NCBI RefSeq assembly: GCF_000182925.2
Contig: NC_026502.1
Location: 992,001 to 1,056,000, forward strand
Source: Neurospora crassa OR74A
Taxonomy: Eukaryota; Ascomycota; Sordariomycetes; Sordariales; Sordariaceae
Reading direction: 5' to 3'
DNA: 64,000 nucleotides
In this document: positions 36,078 through 47,314 of the stretch, one piece after another
Layout of the letters: each line of letters opens with the position of its first letter
How positions within the stretch are numbered: position 1 is the stretch's first letter
Made by a program: the position numbers and the translations under genes
Notes under the pieces: generated by a model
The model's input: the letters and a program-made list of their open reading frames with translations, nothing else
Databases searched by the model: none
Told to the model about the DNA's origin: nothing

Positions 36078-36941
36078 ACAGTCGCCGATGCCGATCTGCT
36101 GGATACGATTTCTTTCGTCCGGATATCAAGATGGAGTGGCTAATTGTCAGATGGATATCATCTTTGCTGTGAAGAATGGATTGCCTAGATAATGTAGGAT
36201 GTTTACCTCTTGGCCGGTTGAGAGGAAAAAGGGTCTGGGTCGAGGTTTAGGAGGCAAGTATGCCAAACAAGGGAACAACCAGCGACACCTATTTTTGGGG
36301 TTCCTCTAAAAAAAGATCAACTGGAGGGCTTGTATGAGTATGTTATAAGTAGGGTGTTAATGTGGGAAGGAACATGATGTTGTATCTTAGACTAGTGGTG
36401 GTTGCAGTGTTAAAGAATCCTAGGCGCGTCGTTAGGTTCTCTAGTTCATGCAAAGCAGGTAGACCCGCTAGATGCATAAACGTCATGGAGATCTCCAAGT
36501 CAGAGTGGGGAAGGTTGGGGGAGCTTGGCCTGTTCTGGGCAGGTACCTACTTCCACTTCCCTTAAACACTCAAAGCTCACAAACCAAAAGTCCGTGAACC
36601 TTGATGGCTTCATAGATCTACATAGGCCACTGTATCACATAACTTGTAATAGTTAATACGCACGTCTTAGTTGCTATGCCTTTCACTCTCAATGGCATCA
36701 CCTTGTCCTTGATCCTTTCTATTTAGACCACCGTGCCAAATCAAAGCCTAGGTGCTGTGTCTATTCTCAATTGTCACTTCATCTCTTGATTGTGTTCCAA
36801 ATCATCGACCAGTTCTGACGGCCGCTTTCATCTTGCTCAGCACGAATCCGGAAATCCAGTATATACGGTCGGTTTTCTTTTCGCAAAAAAAAAAAAAAAC
36901 CTCCATATCGGTGGTCTCACGGAGCTACTCGAAATCCGACC
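36078..36941. other. Intergenic, with poly(dA) tract before the DSC3 gene
   Basis: About 860 bases. An A(15) tract at 36885-36899 lies 42 bases upstream of the next ATG, a common nucleosome-excluding promoter feature. No gene is seen. Confidence 0.5.
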
Positions 36942-38063
36942 ATGAGTGACGACTGGGAAAATAGCTCGCCCTCCAATCGAGCTTCCAGACCACCAGTCTC
37001 CCGGGTGAATACAGCCTCATCACCAAACAAACCATTTTCACCATCCCTCCACCTCACAGTCAGATTCAGCGCCTCCCTCCCTGACCTCCACCTCGACATA
37101 CCCTCTCCCAACCGCACCACCATCGTCGCTCTCAAGCATCGCATCCGTGAGCGCCTCCTATCTTCCAGCAAAGACAGTAAAGATGAAACAACCGTTAAAG
37201 CGGCCCGGAGCCGCCTCCGCTTCATCCACGCCGGCAAGATCCTTCCCGACAGCGCCATCGTGAGCTCCGTCCTCCGACCGCCACCGCCGCCGCCCATGAT
37301 CATGGACACCAAGGGCAAGGGGAAAGCCGTTGATCGTCAGCAGCAGCAGCAGCAGCAACGTGTGTATGTGAACTGCAGTATAGGCGACGAGCTCACAGAC
37401 GAAGAATTGGCCACCGAGGCAGCAGCCGCGGCGTTTGTACCTGTCCCCGTTGGATCCGTCGATTCCAACCTTTCGGGTACTGGTTCCGGCGCCGGCGGCG
37501 GGAAAACCAGCCGCACCACCGGCCTTCAACCCTCCTCCTCTTCGTCGTCAACAGGAGAATCCAGATCCCGGATCAACGCCTCCGCCGGCCAAGCAACGAC
37601 AACAACAACCACAACAGACCGCAACCACCCCCGTGGCTTCGACCGCTTCCTCTCCGCGGGCTTTACGCCCGCAGAAGTGAACCAGCTCCGTCTACAATTC
37701 ACCTCCATCCAAGCCTCGCGCTTTACTCCCGACACCATGCCGTCCCCTGATACTTTGCGATCCATGGAGGACGCCTGGATAGACAACAACCACGGTGGCG
37801 TCGGCGGACCGGGCATGGTAGAAAGCGATGACGGCAGCGGGATGGTTCCGGAACCAATAGGTGCCGAAACGGATGGGTTCAATGGCATGGTGGACACGCT
37901 CGTCAAGGGCATGTTTATTGGGTTTGTGTTTCCCTTGGGGGCTATTGCTTGGCTGTTGCGGGAGGAGGGGATGCTGTCGAAGCGATGGCGGGTTTCTATT
38001 GCGTTTGGCGTGGTGTTTGGGTTTGGGATCGGGCTGTTGAGGGTGTTCTCGTCTGATCAGTAG
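36942..38063 (+). CDS. dsc3: DSC E3 ubiquitin ligase complex subunit 3 (ubiquitin-like domain, DUF2407)
   Basis: Single exon of 373 aa with ATG at 36942. An N-terminal ubiquitin-like beta-grasp (L-H-L-T-V-R-F ... L-K-H-R-I-R-E-R ... R-L-R-F-I-H-A-G-K-I-L) covers about residues 35-120. A low-complexity linker with poly-Gln, poly-Ser and poly-Thr follows. The conserved G-F-D-R-F-L-S-A-G-F-T-P-A-E-V block comes next, then two membrane segments at about 325-345 and 352-368. This is the Dsc3/DscC layout. The Golgi DSC complex ubiquitinates membrane proteins and is needed for SREBP cleavage in several fungi. After the TAG the same frame stays open for 55 codons with a third hydrophobic stretch (see findings). 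Confidence 0.88.
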   Translation: MSDDWENSSPSNRASRPPVSRVNTASSPNKPFSPSLHLTVRFSASLPDLHLDIPSPNRTTIVALKHRIRERLLSSSKDSKDETTVKAARSRLRFIHAGKILPDSAIVSSVLRPPPPPPMIMDTKGKGKAVDRQQQQQQQRVYVNCSIGDELTDEELATEAAAAAFVPVPVGSVDSNLSGTGSGAGGGKTSRTTGLQPSSSSSSTGESRSRINASAGQATTTTTTTDRNHPRGFDRFLSAGFTPAEVNQLRLQFTSIQASRFTPDTMPSPDTLRSMEDAWIDNNHGGVGGPGMVESDDGSGMVPEPIGAETDGFNGMVDTLVKGMFIGFVFPLGAIAWLLREEGMLSKRWRVSIAFGVVFGFGIGLLRVFSSDQ

Positions 38064-38781
38064 GGAAGTGGTCAGGATCCGCTGGTGAGGTGGATTAGGG
38101 ACGTCTTCATGAAGATGGCGCATTGGGTCGGAGCGTGGGACTTCTGCCGGTTCGTGGTTGCGTTCGGCATCATGTCCTGGTCTATCTACAGGTTTGCTGG
38201 GGGGGTTCAGGATGTGGTAGAGGAAGAATGATTGAGATCTAACCAGCCTTACAGAGTAAGTATAGTAGCTTTTTTGGTGGAGGGGTTGCTCGTTTTGGGA
38301 ATACAACGACTCGAGGACGACGAAGGTTGACGAGAGACCAAGAGCGAAATACAGCGGTTTGCTTTGGGCGTATCCCGTACGAAGAGTGGCCAAGAACAAG
38401 TTTATGAGATATCCTTCAGGGTAGTCAAGTATATATATAACAGAAGGGCGAGCATTGTGTACCTGAAGAACGCGCAAACACCCCAATGTTAAACACCGAT
38501 CCCCGTTCTAGAAGATATCCTCAAACACACGCGCCTCTTGAATCCATTATGTTGGTCTCTATCTGTAACGAGCCAGTACTTCCCACCTCATATACGACCA
38601 TGACACCGCTGGTATCTATGCACATGTACAAAACGCCCATTGTTATGCAAAAGACTCCCATGTTCCTTAAAATGCAAAAGAACATCCATTGCCTAACAAG
38701 AAACCCAACTCCACAATGCAGGGCCAACCAGACAATGCTTAACAATTATTCATTTCGATAATCTCAACCCAAATCCCAGCT
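38064..38781. other. Convergent intergenic region; first part in frame with DSC3
   Basis: Between the DSC3 and Ima1 stop codons. 38064-38231 is an in-frame open continuation of DSC3. The remainder shows no gene. Confidence 0.5.
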
Positions 38782-41023
38782 TCACTGGTCCTTTTTCGCC
38801 GGCGTCGACCTAAAAGTAAGCAACCCACCGCCTAACCAACCTCTACTCTTCTTCTCAGCCTCCTCCCTCTCCGCCTCGCGCTGCTCCTCCTCCTCCTCCT
38901 GACTCAGGCTAAAGCTGCGACCTAGCATTTCGGAGAGCGAGTTCCTGGGATCGTTCTGCGGCGGAGGCACAAAGAACTTGGGTGGCGCAAAAGCAACCCG
39001 TGCCGGGGTGGGATCGATTCCCGTATCCTCTCCAGCATCTCTCCTCATAGTCATGGTCATGTGGTCGTTGTTGATCCTCCCGAGAATCTGTTTCTGCGGA
39101 GTGTTGATGAGCGCAGTACTTCCGAAGGATGGTATCCCTGTGCCTGGCCGAGGTGCCGTGTGGCGGGGCGCGATGATGCGTGGTTGTTTTGTGAGGTAGT
39201 TATTTAACCTCTGAGCGGGCGCTGTTGGCGCTGGTGGTACACGATACCAGAAAGGTCCCTTGTTCTCATCGGTAGGAGCTTCGTTAAAGCCTTGGTTTTC
39301 TCGCTGACCGACGGTTTGGAAGGCGCGGTACTGTGACTGAGTAGGCGTCCAGTCCATTTCCTGCGTGTAAGCAGCCGTTGCTGACCTTGTGTTGGCAGCT
39401 GGACCAAGAGACGAGAAGGAAGGACCAGTGCCAGTGCTAGCACCAGTACCAAAGCGGCGTGGTGTTGGGGAGAATGGAGACCCTGGAGTGGTCGGAACAT
39501 TAGACCTTCCTACCCGTGGCACGAAGAATGGTGAATGGTCTATTGATGGTGTTGGGGATGCTGGGCTAGATGGGCCATTGACTATCTCGTCCAGCAAGTC
39601 AACCATGACTTTGATTTCGTCTGGTTTTTCATCCGGTGTCGGGGCAGGAGCCGCGACCGGAGCCGGAGCTGGAGCTGGCGCTGGAGCTGGGGCCGGTGGC
39701 AGTGATGATGAGAATGAAGATCGCGCAGCAAGTAATTGGGACGATGGCTTCACTGCTCTTCCTGATCGTCTCGGACCCGTAGCTGCTGCTGCCGTATTCG
39801 CCGTTGTCGGCCTATACTTAGACGGTTGTGATACAGATCCGCCTTGTGGTGCAGATGGTTTAGAGGTGGTCCCGAATAGGGGCGCCATGTCAATACGGAT
39901 AGCACGGGGAGCGAGGAGGTGAACCTGAAGCAAATGTTAGTCATGATTGGACTATCAAGGGGCCAGCAAGACGACTTACAAGAATTGCAAAGCCGGCCCA
40001 AAAAACATGCGCGGCTGCCGGCATATTCAGCTCTGCTTGCTCCGGGCCAGCTAAGATGGGTAACCTCCTGACCCAAAATCGCATAAAGACCAGAATGGCC
40101 TGATACATGTACCAGGCTCGAAACCCAGTTATGTGTTTTGTAAAGCCGCGGTGTAGCTGAGGATACCGTGGATTCCACCAGACGCTTAGAATCGCAGTAG
40201 TGAGATTCCAACCACTCAGCCGGTCGGTTGACGGCAGAAGGTTAAAAAACCAAAAGCATGTATCCACAGCTCTCAGAGCCCACGGGTTCGGCGTTTCACC
40301 CAACCGCGTCAGGATGGCCGCCTTGAACAACATGAGCATTATGGAGAGGTGCCAAAGGAGTTGAAGCACCAAGCTAGCAGTCCGTAACCACCTCCCCAAA
40401 GAGTCGAAGACGTTCAGCCAACTCCATCCTGTAACTTGCTGTCGCTGCTTGTTGCTTCTCTCAATCATTCGGAGTAAGACATCGGTTTTTGCCGTATAAG
40501 CTGCTTCGCCTAGTTTCTTCTGGACGCGCGGTTCGCATTCGGCGCACATTTGAGGATAGAGGCGCTCTTGCAAACGTCGGAACTTGTAGATGTTCCTACA
40601 TCGCTCTTCGTATTCAGAATCATCGGGATCCGGGAGATACTGGGCCAGAACAGCTCGTAGCTTGTCCTGGTTGGCCAAACATTTGTTGCAAAAAACGCTG
40701 GCGCTCGAGGAACCGACGGTGGGCGAAGTTGCTCGCGTCGTGGCAAACTTGGCAGGACTTGCTTCGTACTCGGTGGCTACAGGAGGATCGGTGATGTCGC
40801 CGTTCTAGCGGAGCAAAGAGAAGGTGTCAGTAAATAGGTACAATATGCGCCAGCCAGGTCAACTGGATAGATTCAAGACAGCAGGGAGACCTACACCATC
40901 AAGGTAGTTTGTTGCGTCGCAGTTCCGGCATTCGAAGTTGCGGATAGAGCTGTTCCATGGGGTCGAGGTCTTGCGGCCACAATAGAAGCATGTTAGATAT
41001 CGAGTCCTGTTCAGTCTGGGCAT
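38782..41023 (-). CDS. ima1: Inner nuclear membrane protein Ima1 (SAMP1/NET5 family)
   Basis: Three exons, 40895-41023, 39980-40804 and 38782-39924; 698 aa. Start M-P-R-L-N-R at 41023; the in-frame codon upstream is GTG, not ATG. The Ima1 N-terminal zinc module has Cys12, 15, 32 and 35 followed by N-Y-L-D-G; two further Cys pairs occur downstream (C-N-K-C, C-A-E-C). Several hydrophobic segments lie in the middle, and a long disordered Ala/Pro/Ser-rich tail carries an (A-P)n run. Ima1/SAMP1 couples chromatin and the nuclear envelope to microtubules. Membrane topology was not computed. Confidence 0.86.
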
Positions 41024-42068
41024 TGCTTCGAGTGGTTGCGCGTTCACGCGATGCCCATTGCAGAATGTGTTCGGTTTTCAGAAAGCGGCGCGCAATGTCT
41101 TCCCTTTCTCTGCGACACGGGGCAGAAAGCCTCCTTCAAATATGTCCCCAACCGCTGAAGCTAATCGCAGGTATTGGAGACCGAGAACTCAATTTGTCGT
41201 GGAATGGTTCCTCTGTTTATAGGTGATTGCTCAATTGGAGGTCGTCTAAGTGGTGAAAGGTGGTATCCATTCAAGACGGATGGAATGTGAAGATGGAACT
41301 GAAGCGACATGGGACTTTGGGGTTACTGAGTGAGGAGGAGCTCTCTCTCTTGAGGTTTCGTTGACAACAAGCATCCATGCGGTTCCCAACTTCCCGCTTT
41401 CTGCCAGGCGGTCGGTCAACTTTTTAGCGGCCTGGGCCGCCAAATGCGCCCAAATCGCAGTCACCAGTGGGGCCACCGTCGTCATTCCCTTCCGCTATTC
41501 GGCAGATCATCAGGGCCCAGGGGTGCGTGTCGGGTGTTCTCCAGGTCTCTCTTTCAGGGGTTTCAATTTGGCCCAAGCTTCCCGTCATTCATTGTCGTGC
41601 CCCGTAAAGCGACATGCACTGGCTCATTCCCGTCATGTAGCTACCTCTACAGAAACCACACCTCCATCGCCTTTTGCTCAGTGTCATTTTTTCCACATGC
41701 CTCTACGACTTAAAAGCCTTTGATCTTGATGTCATATATCACGCTTTAAATCTTGCCAGATCTAAAACACCCATTCACCTGGAGACACATGTGTCAAGTC
41801 GGCATGGGGCTTATATGAGCGAGTCTACATGTTCACCTCCAGACGGCACCAAACAAGCCTCTCCTTCTTACCCCAATTGGATGTGCCCCTTTTGTCATTG
41901 TTTATTAGCCCCTTTATTTTGGAAGGCGTGACTTCAGGAAACCTCCAAACAAAACACGTTATCAAGATTCGACGAGGTGACACCATCAAGTACCCAGACT
42001 CCATATTCAAAGAATGTGAAACTAATTATACCAATAGAATTTTGAAGAGACCTTTGGGGCTCTCTAGA
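41024..42068. other. Divergent promoter region of ima1 and alg14
   Basis: About 1 kb. The frame upstream of the ALG14 start is open back to 41829 and an ATG exists there, but that stretch does not look like the family N-terminus. Confidence 0.5.
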
Positions 42069-43082
42069 ATGGCCCCTACTACTTCAGCGTCCGTGCTGGC
42101 GGGCAAGGAAGAATCGCGCAATGATCAAGAGCTAAAGCCCGACACCAGAGCTGAGAGCTACTCTCAGTTACATGTTGAGACTGTGAGCGGCATCAACTTG
42201 ACAGCAGCCACCTTTGTTGCGGGTGCAGCATCCTCCACCGCAGCCGGGCTTCTCCTCTCTGGTCTATCATGGCTATGGCTCATCTCCCTCGTCATCACCG
42301 TCGGGATAGTGCTTGGTACCTTTATTGTCTACCGGCACTTTGAAATGATACGCCGGCGTCAAAAGCCAGGTGGCAGCTGGCTCGTCCCCAGCAATACGCC
42401 CCAACCCAATGCCGCTGGCACACAAGTTCCCAACACCACCTCTCTTCCTGCTATTTACTTCACATATATACTTGGCTCTGGTGGACACACTGCTGAGATG
42501 ATTGAGACCATCAAGCAGTCATTTCGCGGCCAGGCAAACATCCACCGGCGGTACATCATCTCCATCGGAGACACTTCCTCTCTCGGCAAGGCCCGCCTTC
42601 TGGAAGCGACTATCAAGGACGCCTATCCCGGAGAAGATGATCGAGCAGGCACCTCTGATATCTTCTTAATCCGCCGTGCGCGCAAGGTCCATCAACCGCT
42701 CTATACGGCACCCTTTACCTGCCTCATATCCGCCTTTCATGCCGCCAATGCCCTCACACGGATGCCCAACCCACGGTCAACAAAGGATCATGGAAAGGGA
42801 TTCAGATACCCGCATGTGATTGTTACAAATGGGCCTGCCAACGGCTTTATTGTGTGTTTGGTGGCCCACTTGCTCAAGATATTCTACCTCGTACCCGAAA
42901 ACAGGGCCAAGGTGGTGTACATCGAGACCTGGGCCAGGTCCAAGACGATGAGTCTGACGGGGAAGTTGTTTCTAAAAACGGGCATTGCCGATGTTGTCGG
43001 TGTGCAGCACGAGAGTCTGGCGAAAATATTCAAGGGCAGTCAGTATATCGGGCCGGTGTCTGCCGGGTTTCTTCGAAGATAG
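42069..43082 (+). CDS. alg14: ALG14, UDP-GlcNAc transferase membrane anchor subunit
   Basis: Single exon; 337 aa from the ATG at 42069 (M-A-P-T-T-S). The alternative ATG at 41829 would add 80 residues. A membrane anchor lies at about residues 60-85 (W-L-W-L-I-S-L-V-I-T-V-G-I-V-L-G). The glycosyltransferase fold follows: I-L-G-S-G-G-H-T-A-E-M nucleotide-sugar loop, Y-I-I-S-I-G-D, and P-H-V-I-V-T-N-G-P-A, ending Y-I-G-P-V-S-A-G-F. ALG14 anchors the catalytic ALG13 at the ER, and together they add the second GlcNAc to dolichol-PP-GlcNAc in N-glycan assembly. The family call is clear. Confidence 0.93.
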   Translation: MAPTTSASVLAGKEESRNDQELKPDTRAESYSQLHVETVSGINLTAATFVAGAASSTAAGLLLSGLSWLWLISLVITVGIVLGTFIVYRHFEMIRRRQKPGGSWLVPSNTPQPNAAGTQVPNTTSLPAIYFTYILGSGGHTAEMIETIKQSFRGQANIHRRYIISIGDTSSLGKARLLEATIKDAYPGEDDRAGTSDIFLIRRARKVHQPLYTAPFTCLISAFHAANALTRMPNPRSTKDHGKGFRYPHVIVTNGPANGFIVCLVAHLLKIFYLVPENRAKVVYIETWARSKTMSLTGKLFLKTGIADVVGVQHESLAKIFKGSQYIGPVSAGFLRR

Positions 43083-43263
43083 GCGACCAGGCTCCTGAAT
43101 CACATGTACTTCTACAAAGTCTCTTGCCCTCTCTATATGTACAAAGAGACGTGATATTCTTACACTTGTGCACGAGTGGGCCGGCATCGTCTTTCCCCGA
43201 CACGGATGGGTATCAGCCACGCTATACCACTCTGTCCCTCCCCTTTTACTCCAATTCGTTGCC

Positions 43264-44076
43264 TTAATTCTGCGCGAGCAGCTCGTCCTCCTCAGATTCC
43301 TCGAGCGCAGAGTTGTCGACGACATTGGTGTACATGGAAGCCCTGGCAGATTCCTGGCGGGCGATCTCGGTCGTAGCCCACTTCTTCCAACTCTCATACG
43401 TCTTGTTCTCGAGCTCCATGCCGACCGTCAGAAGGTCCTTGCCAAAGTAGCCACCAACCATGCGGGCCTCCTCGACGGCTATCCTGCGCTCCATCTGCTC
43501 CAACTGCCTCAACTTGTAGAACTCGTGGCGCGCCTTGTCGTAGGCTTCCTGCTTGGTCATGCCTTGATTCTCCATAAGCCAGAGCTGACGTTGAACGACA
43601 CTATCGTTTGCGATTCGGGTTAGCATCCAATTTCCATGCCTGTCCGCCGGGCTTTTGCGCCATGTGCAATGCGCTCATCCAACAACGTACCTCTCGCCGG
43701 ACAAGGGGATGCCGCGTTGCCTGAGGCCCTTGGACCAGTCAAGGAAACGGGCGTCCTTGCCATCCAACTCGATAATCATCCTAGGCCTGGCCAACTCCCA
43801 AGGGTGGTCGCGGTAGAAGTCGCGGCGCAACTCATCTTCGGGATAGACGATCTTGGTGGGCCTAAAGAGGTTGCGTGGCTTGCGCGCTCGCGGGTTCGGC
43901 GGAGAGTGCTGGATCGGATACGGTCTGGTGTTGATCTCAGCGGGAGGGATGGACTCGATGGCCTTGAGCCACAGTGGTGGGTTCCGTGGTGGCAGGCCAG
44001 AGACGATGTTGGTGGCAGCAGCCTCGCTGGCCCTCTGGTAGACCTTTGCGGCCTGGAAGATGCGCCCCTTGCCCAT
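43264..44076 (-). CDS. rsm25: Mitochondrial small ribosomal subunit protein mS23 (RSM25)
   Basis: Two exons, 43691-44076 and 43264-43600; 240 aa. Start [12 protein letters not shown], as in fungal mS23, whose N-terminus is not a classic cleaved presequence. The conserved P-P-L-W, R-P[25 protein letters not shown] block lies at about 90-125, and the helical, charged C-terminal half ends in an acidic tail. It is a structural protein of the mitoribosome small subunit. The gene converges on alg14 with 181 bases between stop codons. Confidence 0.9.
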
Positions 44077-45028
44077 CTTGTCCGGTCGTCGCTGGCGGCG
44101 TTTGGGTGTTGTGGAGGGAATTACTGGTGATAATCGACGGCAGCGGTGGTGTTGGCTGAGATCAGAGGACCATTGGCGGATTCGGCGGTCCTTTCGTTCC
44201 TCAGGTACCCTCCCAAGGCAAAGGCAAGGCTACGAGGTTACGGGGTGTGTATACCTGTGTAAGGTAATAATAATACACTGCGCTGCGCTGCGTAGGCACA
44301 ATGGATTCCCTCACCCGCCAAACCTATCGTTATCGCTATTTGCTTAGCTTTGTCCAAAGTGGAGCTGTGCCTTTTGGAGACAGGCACGATCCGACACGAC
44401 CTTCAGTTGTTGCCGGTAACCCGCGCGACCTGCTGTCCTGCCTGCCGCGAGCGGGCGAGCAATTGGAAGGACGTGCCGGCAAAAAAAAAATAGTTCCCCG
44501 CCCCGCCATTAAGCGACCAAAGGGAAGGGAAGTACCTAGCTAGGTGCTTATCGATAACAGAAGTGGGGGTCTTGAGCCCGGCCGAGACTGGACCCTATTC
44601 CAGCTTCCCCTCTTTCGTAGAGGCAGGGGTGGGGTGTGCTCACGGCAAGGTACCTGGAGCTGTGCCTCGTCCATGTATTGTAGTGTACACCACTACACTA
44701 CCCCAACTTTTTCTCAATCATCGCGTCGCTCACCCGACCCCAGTTTCCTGCCACATCCCTCCTCACTTCATGACTCGAGTTCTCCCCATTCTCCCCATAC
44801 TTCCCCGCCCTCCACGAATCTGACGCCCTGACCACATCGACCTGAGTACGATCCAATTCGCCAGTAACCGCGATTGCATCGAGTGCCAATCGAGTGCGCA
44901 GCAGCCAGCAGCTTGTGATTGCGTCTTCTCTGAGCTCTTCTTCATCGAATTGCGGCCGACACTCGCGGGGAACAGGCAAGAAAAGGTTGGCTGAATGGGC
45001 AGGCCATCATGTTGGACGGCGGCAGCTC
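44077..45028. other. Divergent promoter region of mS23 and the PPR gene
   Basis: About 950 bases. The PPR frame is open to the left of 45029 but without ATG, so an upstream first exon may lie here. Confidence 0.45.
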
Positions 45029-47314
45029 ATGAAAGTCTCCAGCCGATTTGAAGGGTCGATATGCGGCACCATCTTCTTGCATCGTCCGTCGTGGAATTGG
45101 TCTGCCATTGCCGCCTCCGCAACCGCAATTGCTGCCACCAGTTCCGTGTCGCAAACCACAGCATCCATCCAGCTCGGTGACCAAGGCAGCGGACGAAGAA
45201 GACAGGTTGCGACAGCAGGCCTCGGCCCAGTACAACAACGACGGTGCTTCCACGGCAGCTGGAGCTCACAAAGTGGTGGCCTTGTCGATGGGGTCGCGAG
45301 GAGACCCATAGGCGGCTCCACCGGTTGCCCGCTACTGACCACCCCATCCCTGCGGGTAACTCCCACCAGTCTGTCCGGCACGAACAGCAGACGAGCACTC
45401 GACTCCAACTTCTTCCGCTATTCGGTCTCTGCTCCCCAAAAGCGGAGCCACACGGCGGCGGCGGCGGCGGCGGCAGCCCCGGTCCCTGACCCCGTTGCCG
45501 CAGCTGCCCCCGAACCCAGTGCCGATCAGAAGCCCGCCGACTCTGTCTTCTCGGCCCCATCCGCGCTACATGACGATCTATCGACCGAGTCCCACTCGGG
45601 CGCAAACCCACAATCACAAGAGCTGCCCGAATCCCACAGTGCGAAGCTCGGTCATCTCACCAAAGAAGAGCTGCTTGAACTGGTAGATCCCTATCATGAT
45701 CTAGATGGAACGGTCGAAGACTACCTCAAGTTCATTCGCGATCCTTACATGCATAATTATGCGCCCGCTGATAGGCCCCGGTTCACCTTTGTACAAAATG
45801 AAGATGACTACGAGTATCCAGGCCCGGACGAAGTGGTTGGACTGGACGAATTTGGCCAACACACACTGAGCGATCTCAGGTTTGCTGTACTCGTGCGGCT
45901 GCGCACTCCACACAAGGTTGACCTTGACACGATCTACGACCTCTACCAGCAACTGCCGGAACCGCGCATGCCCTACATCAATGGTCGATTGCGACATCAG
46001 CTCCTAAAAGCATTAGGGCAGCCTCAGCGGAGAAACTCCAAGTCCATGCTGCGGTACTTCGCCGTCATAGCGGATGTGAGGAACTGCAGCATGCCCTTGA
46101 CGGCAGGGGAGTGGAATTGCGCCATCTCTTTTGCAAGCCGATATGTTGGCACTGTCACCGAAACTCAGGCGCAGTCTGCCATGAGACTGTGGCGCGAGAT
46201 GGAAGTCGACGCTGGCATCAAGGCGACCGAGGTAACCTTCAACATTTTGTTTGATGTGGCCTCGAAGGCTGGCAACTTCACTCTCGCTGAAATGATTTAC
46301 CAAGAAATGGTCAGTCGTGGGCACTATTTCAACCGCTATCACCACGTAAGCTTGATCCATTTCTTTGGGCTCAAGAGGGAGACTGGTGGACTGCGCGCCG
46401 CGTTTCGGGAGATGGTTGAGGCCGGCGAGATGATTGACACGGTTGTCCTCAACGCCGTCATATCTGGACTGTTGCGATCGGGCGAGGAAGCAGCGGCCGA
46501 GCGTATTTATGCTCGCATGGTGGCTTCTATCGCGAAGTGGTCGGAGGTGTCATTCCCAACCCGGAGCTATGCCAGCGATCGCGCCATCACCCAGGCGCTG
46601 AAGATGATGGCCCGGGTTGCAAAGAAAGCTCCCGAGTTGCAACACAGCTTTCAAGAGATGGTACCAATGCATCCGAACCTTCGGACGTATAGCATTCTGG
46701 TCAAATATTACGGCGTTCGGTGCGGAGATCTCTCCCGCGTGGCCAAGTACATCGACGATATGAAGCTGTTTGATATCCCTGTTCACGGCTCCATCTTCAA
46801 GGTTTTGTTCAGAGCTTTTGACCGTCATGGAGGTTACGCAACTTCAGCATGGAGCGCGAGGCGGTTAGAATCAATCTATTCGGCCCTGCTAGAAGCCATA
46901 GATGCTGGACGCACACTTATTCATGACTCGGCCCCTCCACCAGTTGACGAGGCAGCGTTTACTGATGATCAAGCTCAAGAAACCCAATTTCATGAGCCAG
47001 TTCAGGTCCAGCAAGATCATATCCAGGAGGAACACCTTCCTGATATTTACGACGATGAAGCTGAACTCCCCTTCGAAGAGGAGGAGTACCAACAAAAGAA
47101 AGAATGGGGTGTCGACCGGCCAGGCATAGAGATCAAGACCTGGCTGGCCATTTGGGTCCTGCGCGCATTCATGCGATGCACAAACGGCGACAGAGTCGTC
47201 GAAGTCTACGACCAACTCAGGGCCCGCTGGGAGCTCAGTGACAAGGACGAGTTATTCATGGCGGACTTTTTGTCTTCGCTGCTCATCAACGGATCAAGAA
47301 GAGGGAAATGGTAA
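45029..47314 (+). CDS. Mitochondrial pentatricopeptide repeat (PPR) protein
   Basis: Open frame of 761 aa from the first in-frame ATG at 45029. The frame is open further left but lacks an ATG, so an upstream spliced exon or a different start is possible. The N-terminal 200 residues are Ser/Ala/Arg-rich and acid-poor, fitting a mitochondrial presequence and low-complexity spacer with an Ala run. Helical pairs of PPR type follow from about residue 390, for example V-T-F-N-I-L-F-D-V-A-S-K-A-G-N and V-V-L-N-A-V-I-S-G-L-L-R-S-G-E-E. An acidic insert lies near 675-710. PPR proteins bind organelle RNA and act in its stability or translation. The particular RNA target is not identifiable. Confidence 0.8.
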   Translation: MKVSSRFEGSICGTIFLHRPSWNWSAIAASATAIAATSSVSQTTASIQLGDQGSGRRRQVATAGLGPVQQRRCFHGSWSSQSGGLVDGVARRPIGGSTGCPLLTTPSLRVTPTSLSGTNSRRALDSNFFRYSVSAPQKRSHTAAAAAAAAPVPDPVAAAAPEPSADQKPADSVFSAPSALHDDLSTESHSGANPQSQELPESHSAKLGHLTKEELLELVDPYHDLDGTVEDYLKFIRDPYMHNYAPADRPRFTFVQNEDDYEYPGPDEVVGLDEFGQHTLSDLRFAVLVRLRTPHKVDLDTIYDLYQQLPEPRMPYINGRLRHQLLKALGQPQRRNSKSMLRYFAVIADVRNCSMPLTAGEWNCAISFASRYVGTVTETQAQSAMRLWREMEVDAGIKATEVTFNILFDVASKAGNFTLAEMIYQEMVSRGHYFNRYHHVSLIHFFGLKRETGGLRAAFREMVEAGEMIDTVVLNAVISGLLRSGEEAAAERIYARMVASIAKWSEVSFPTRSYASDRAITQALKMMARVAKKAPELQHSFQEMVPMHPNLRTYSILVKYYGVRCGDLSRVAKYIDDMKLFDIPVHGSIFKVLFRAFDRHGGYATSAWSARRLESIYSALLEAIDAGRTLIHDSAPPPVDEAAFTDDQAQETQFHEPVQVQQDHIQEEHLPDIYDDEAELPFEEEEYQQKKEWGVDRPGIEIKTWLAIWVLRAFMRCTNGDRVVEVYDQLRARWELSDKDELFMADFLSSLLINGSRRGKW

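Noticed and set aside
37692-38486. 264-codon minus-strand frame
   Set aside because: Overlaps the DSC3 coding region antisense and has low-complexity Pro/His content.
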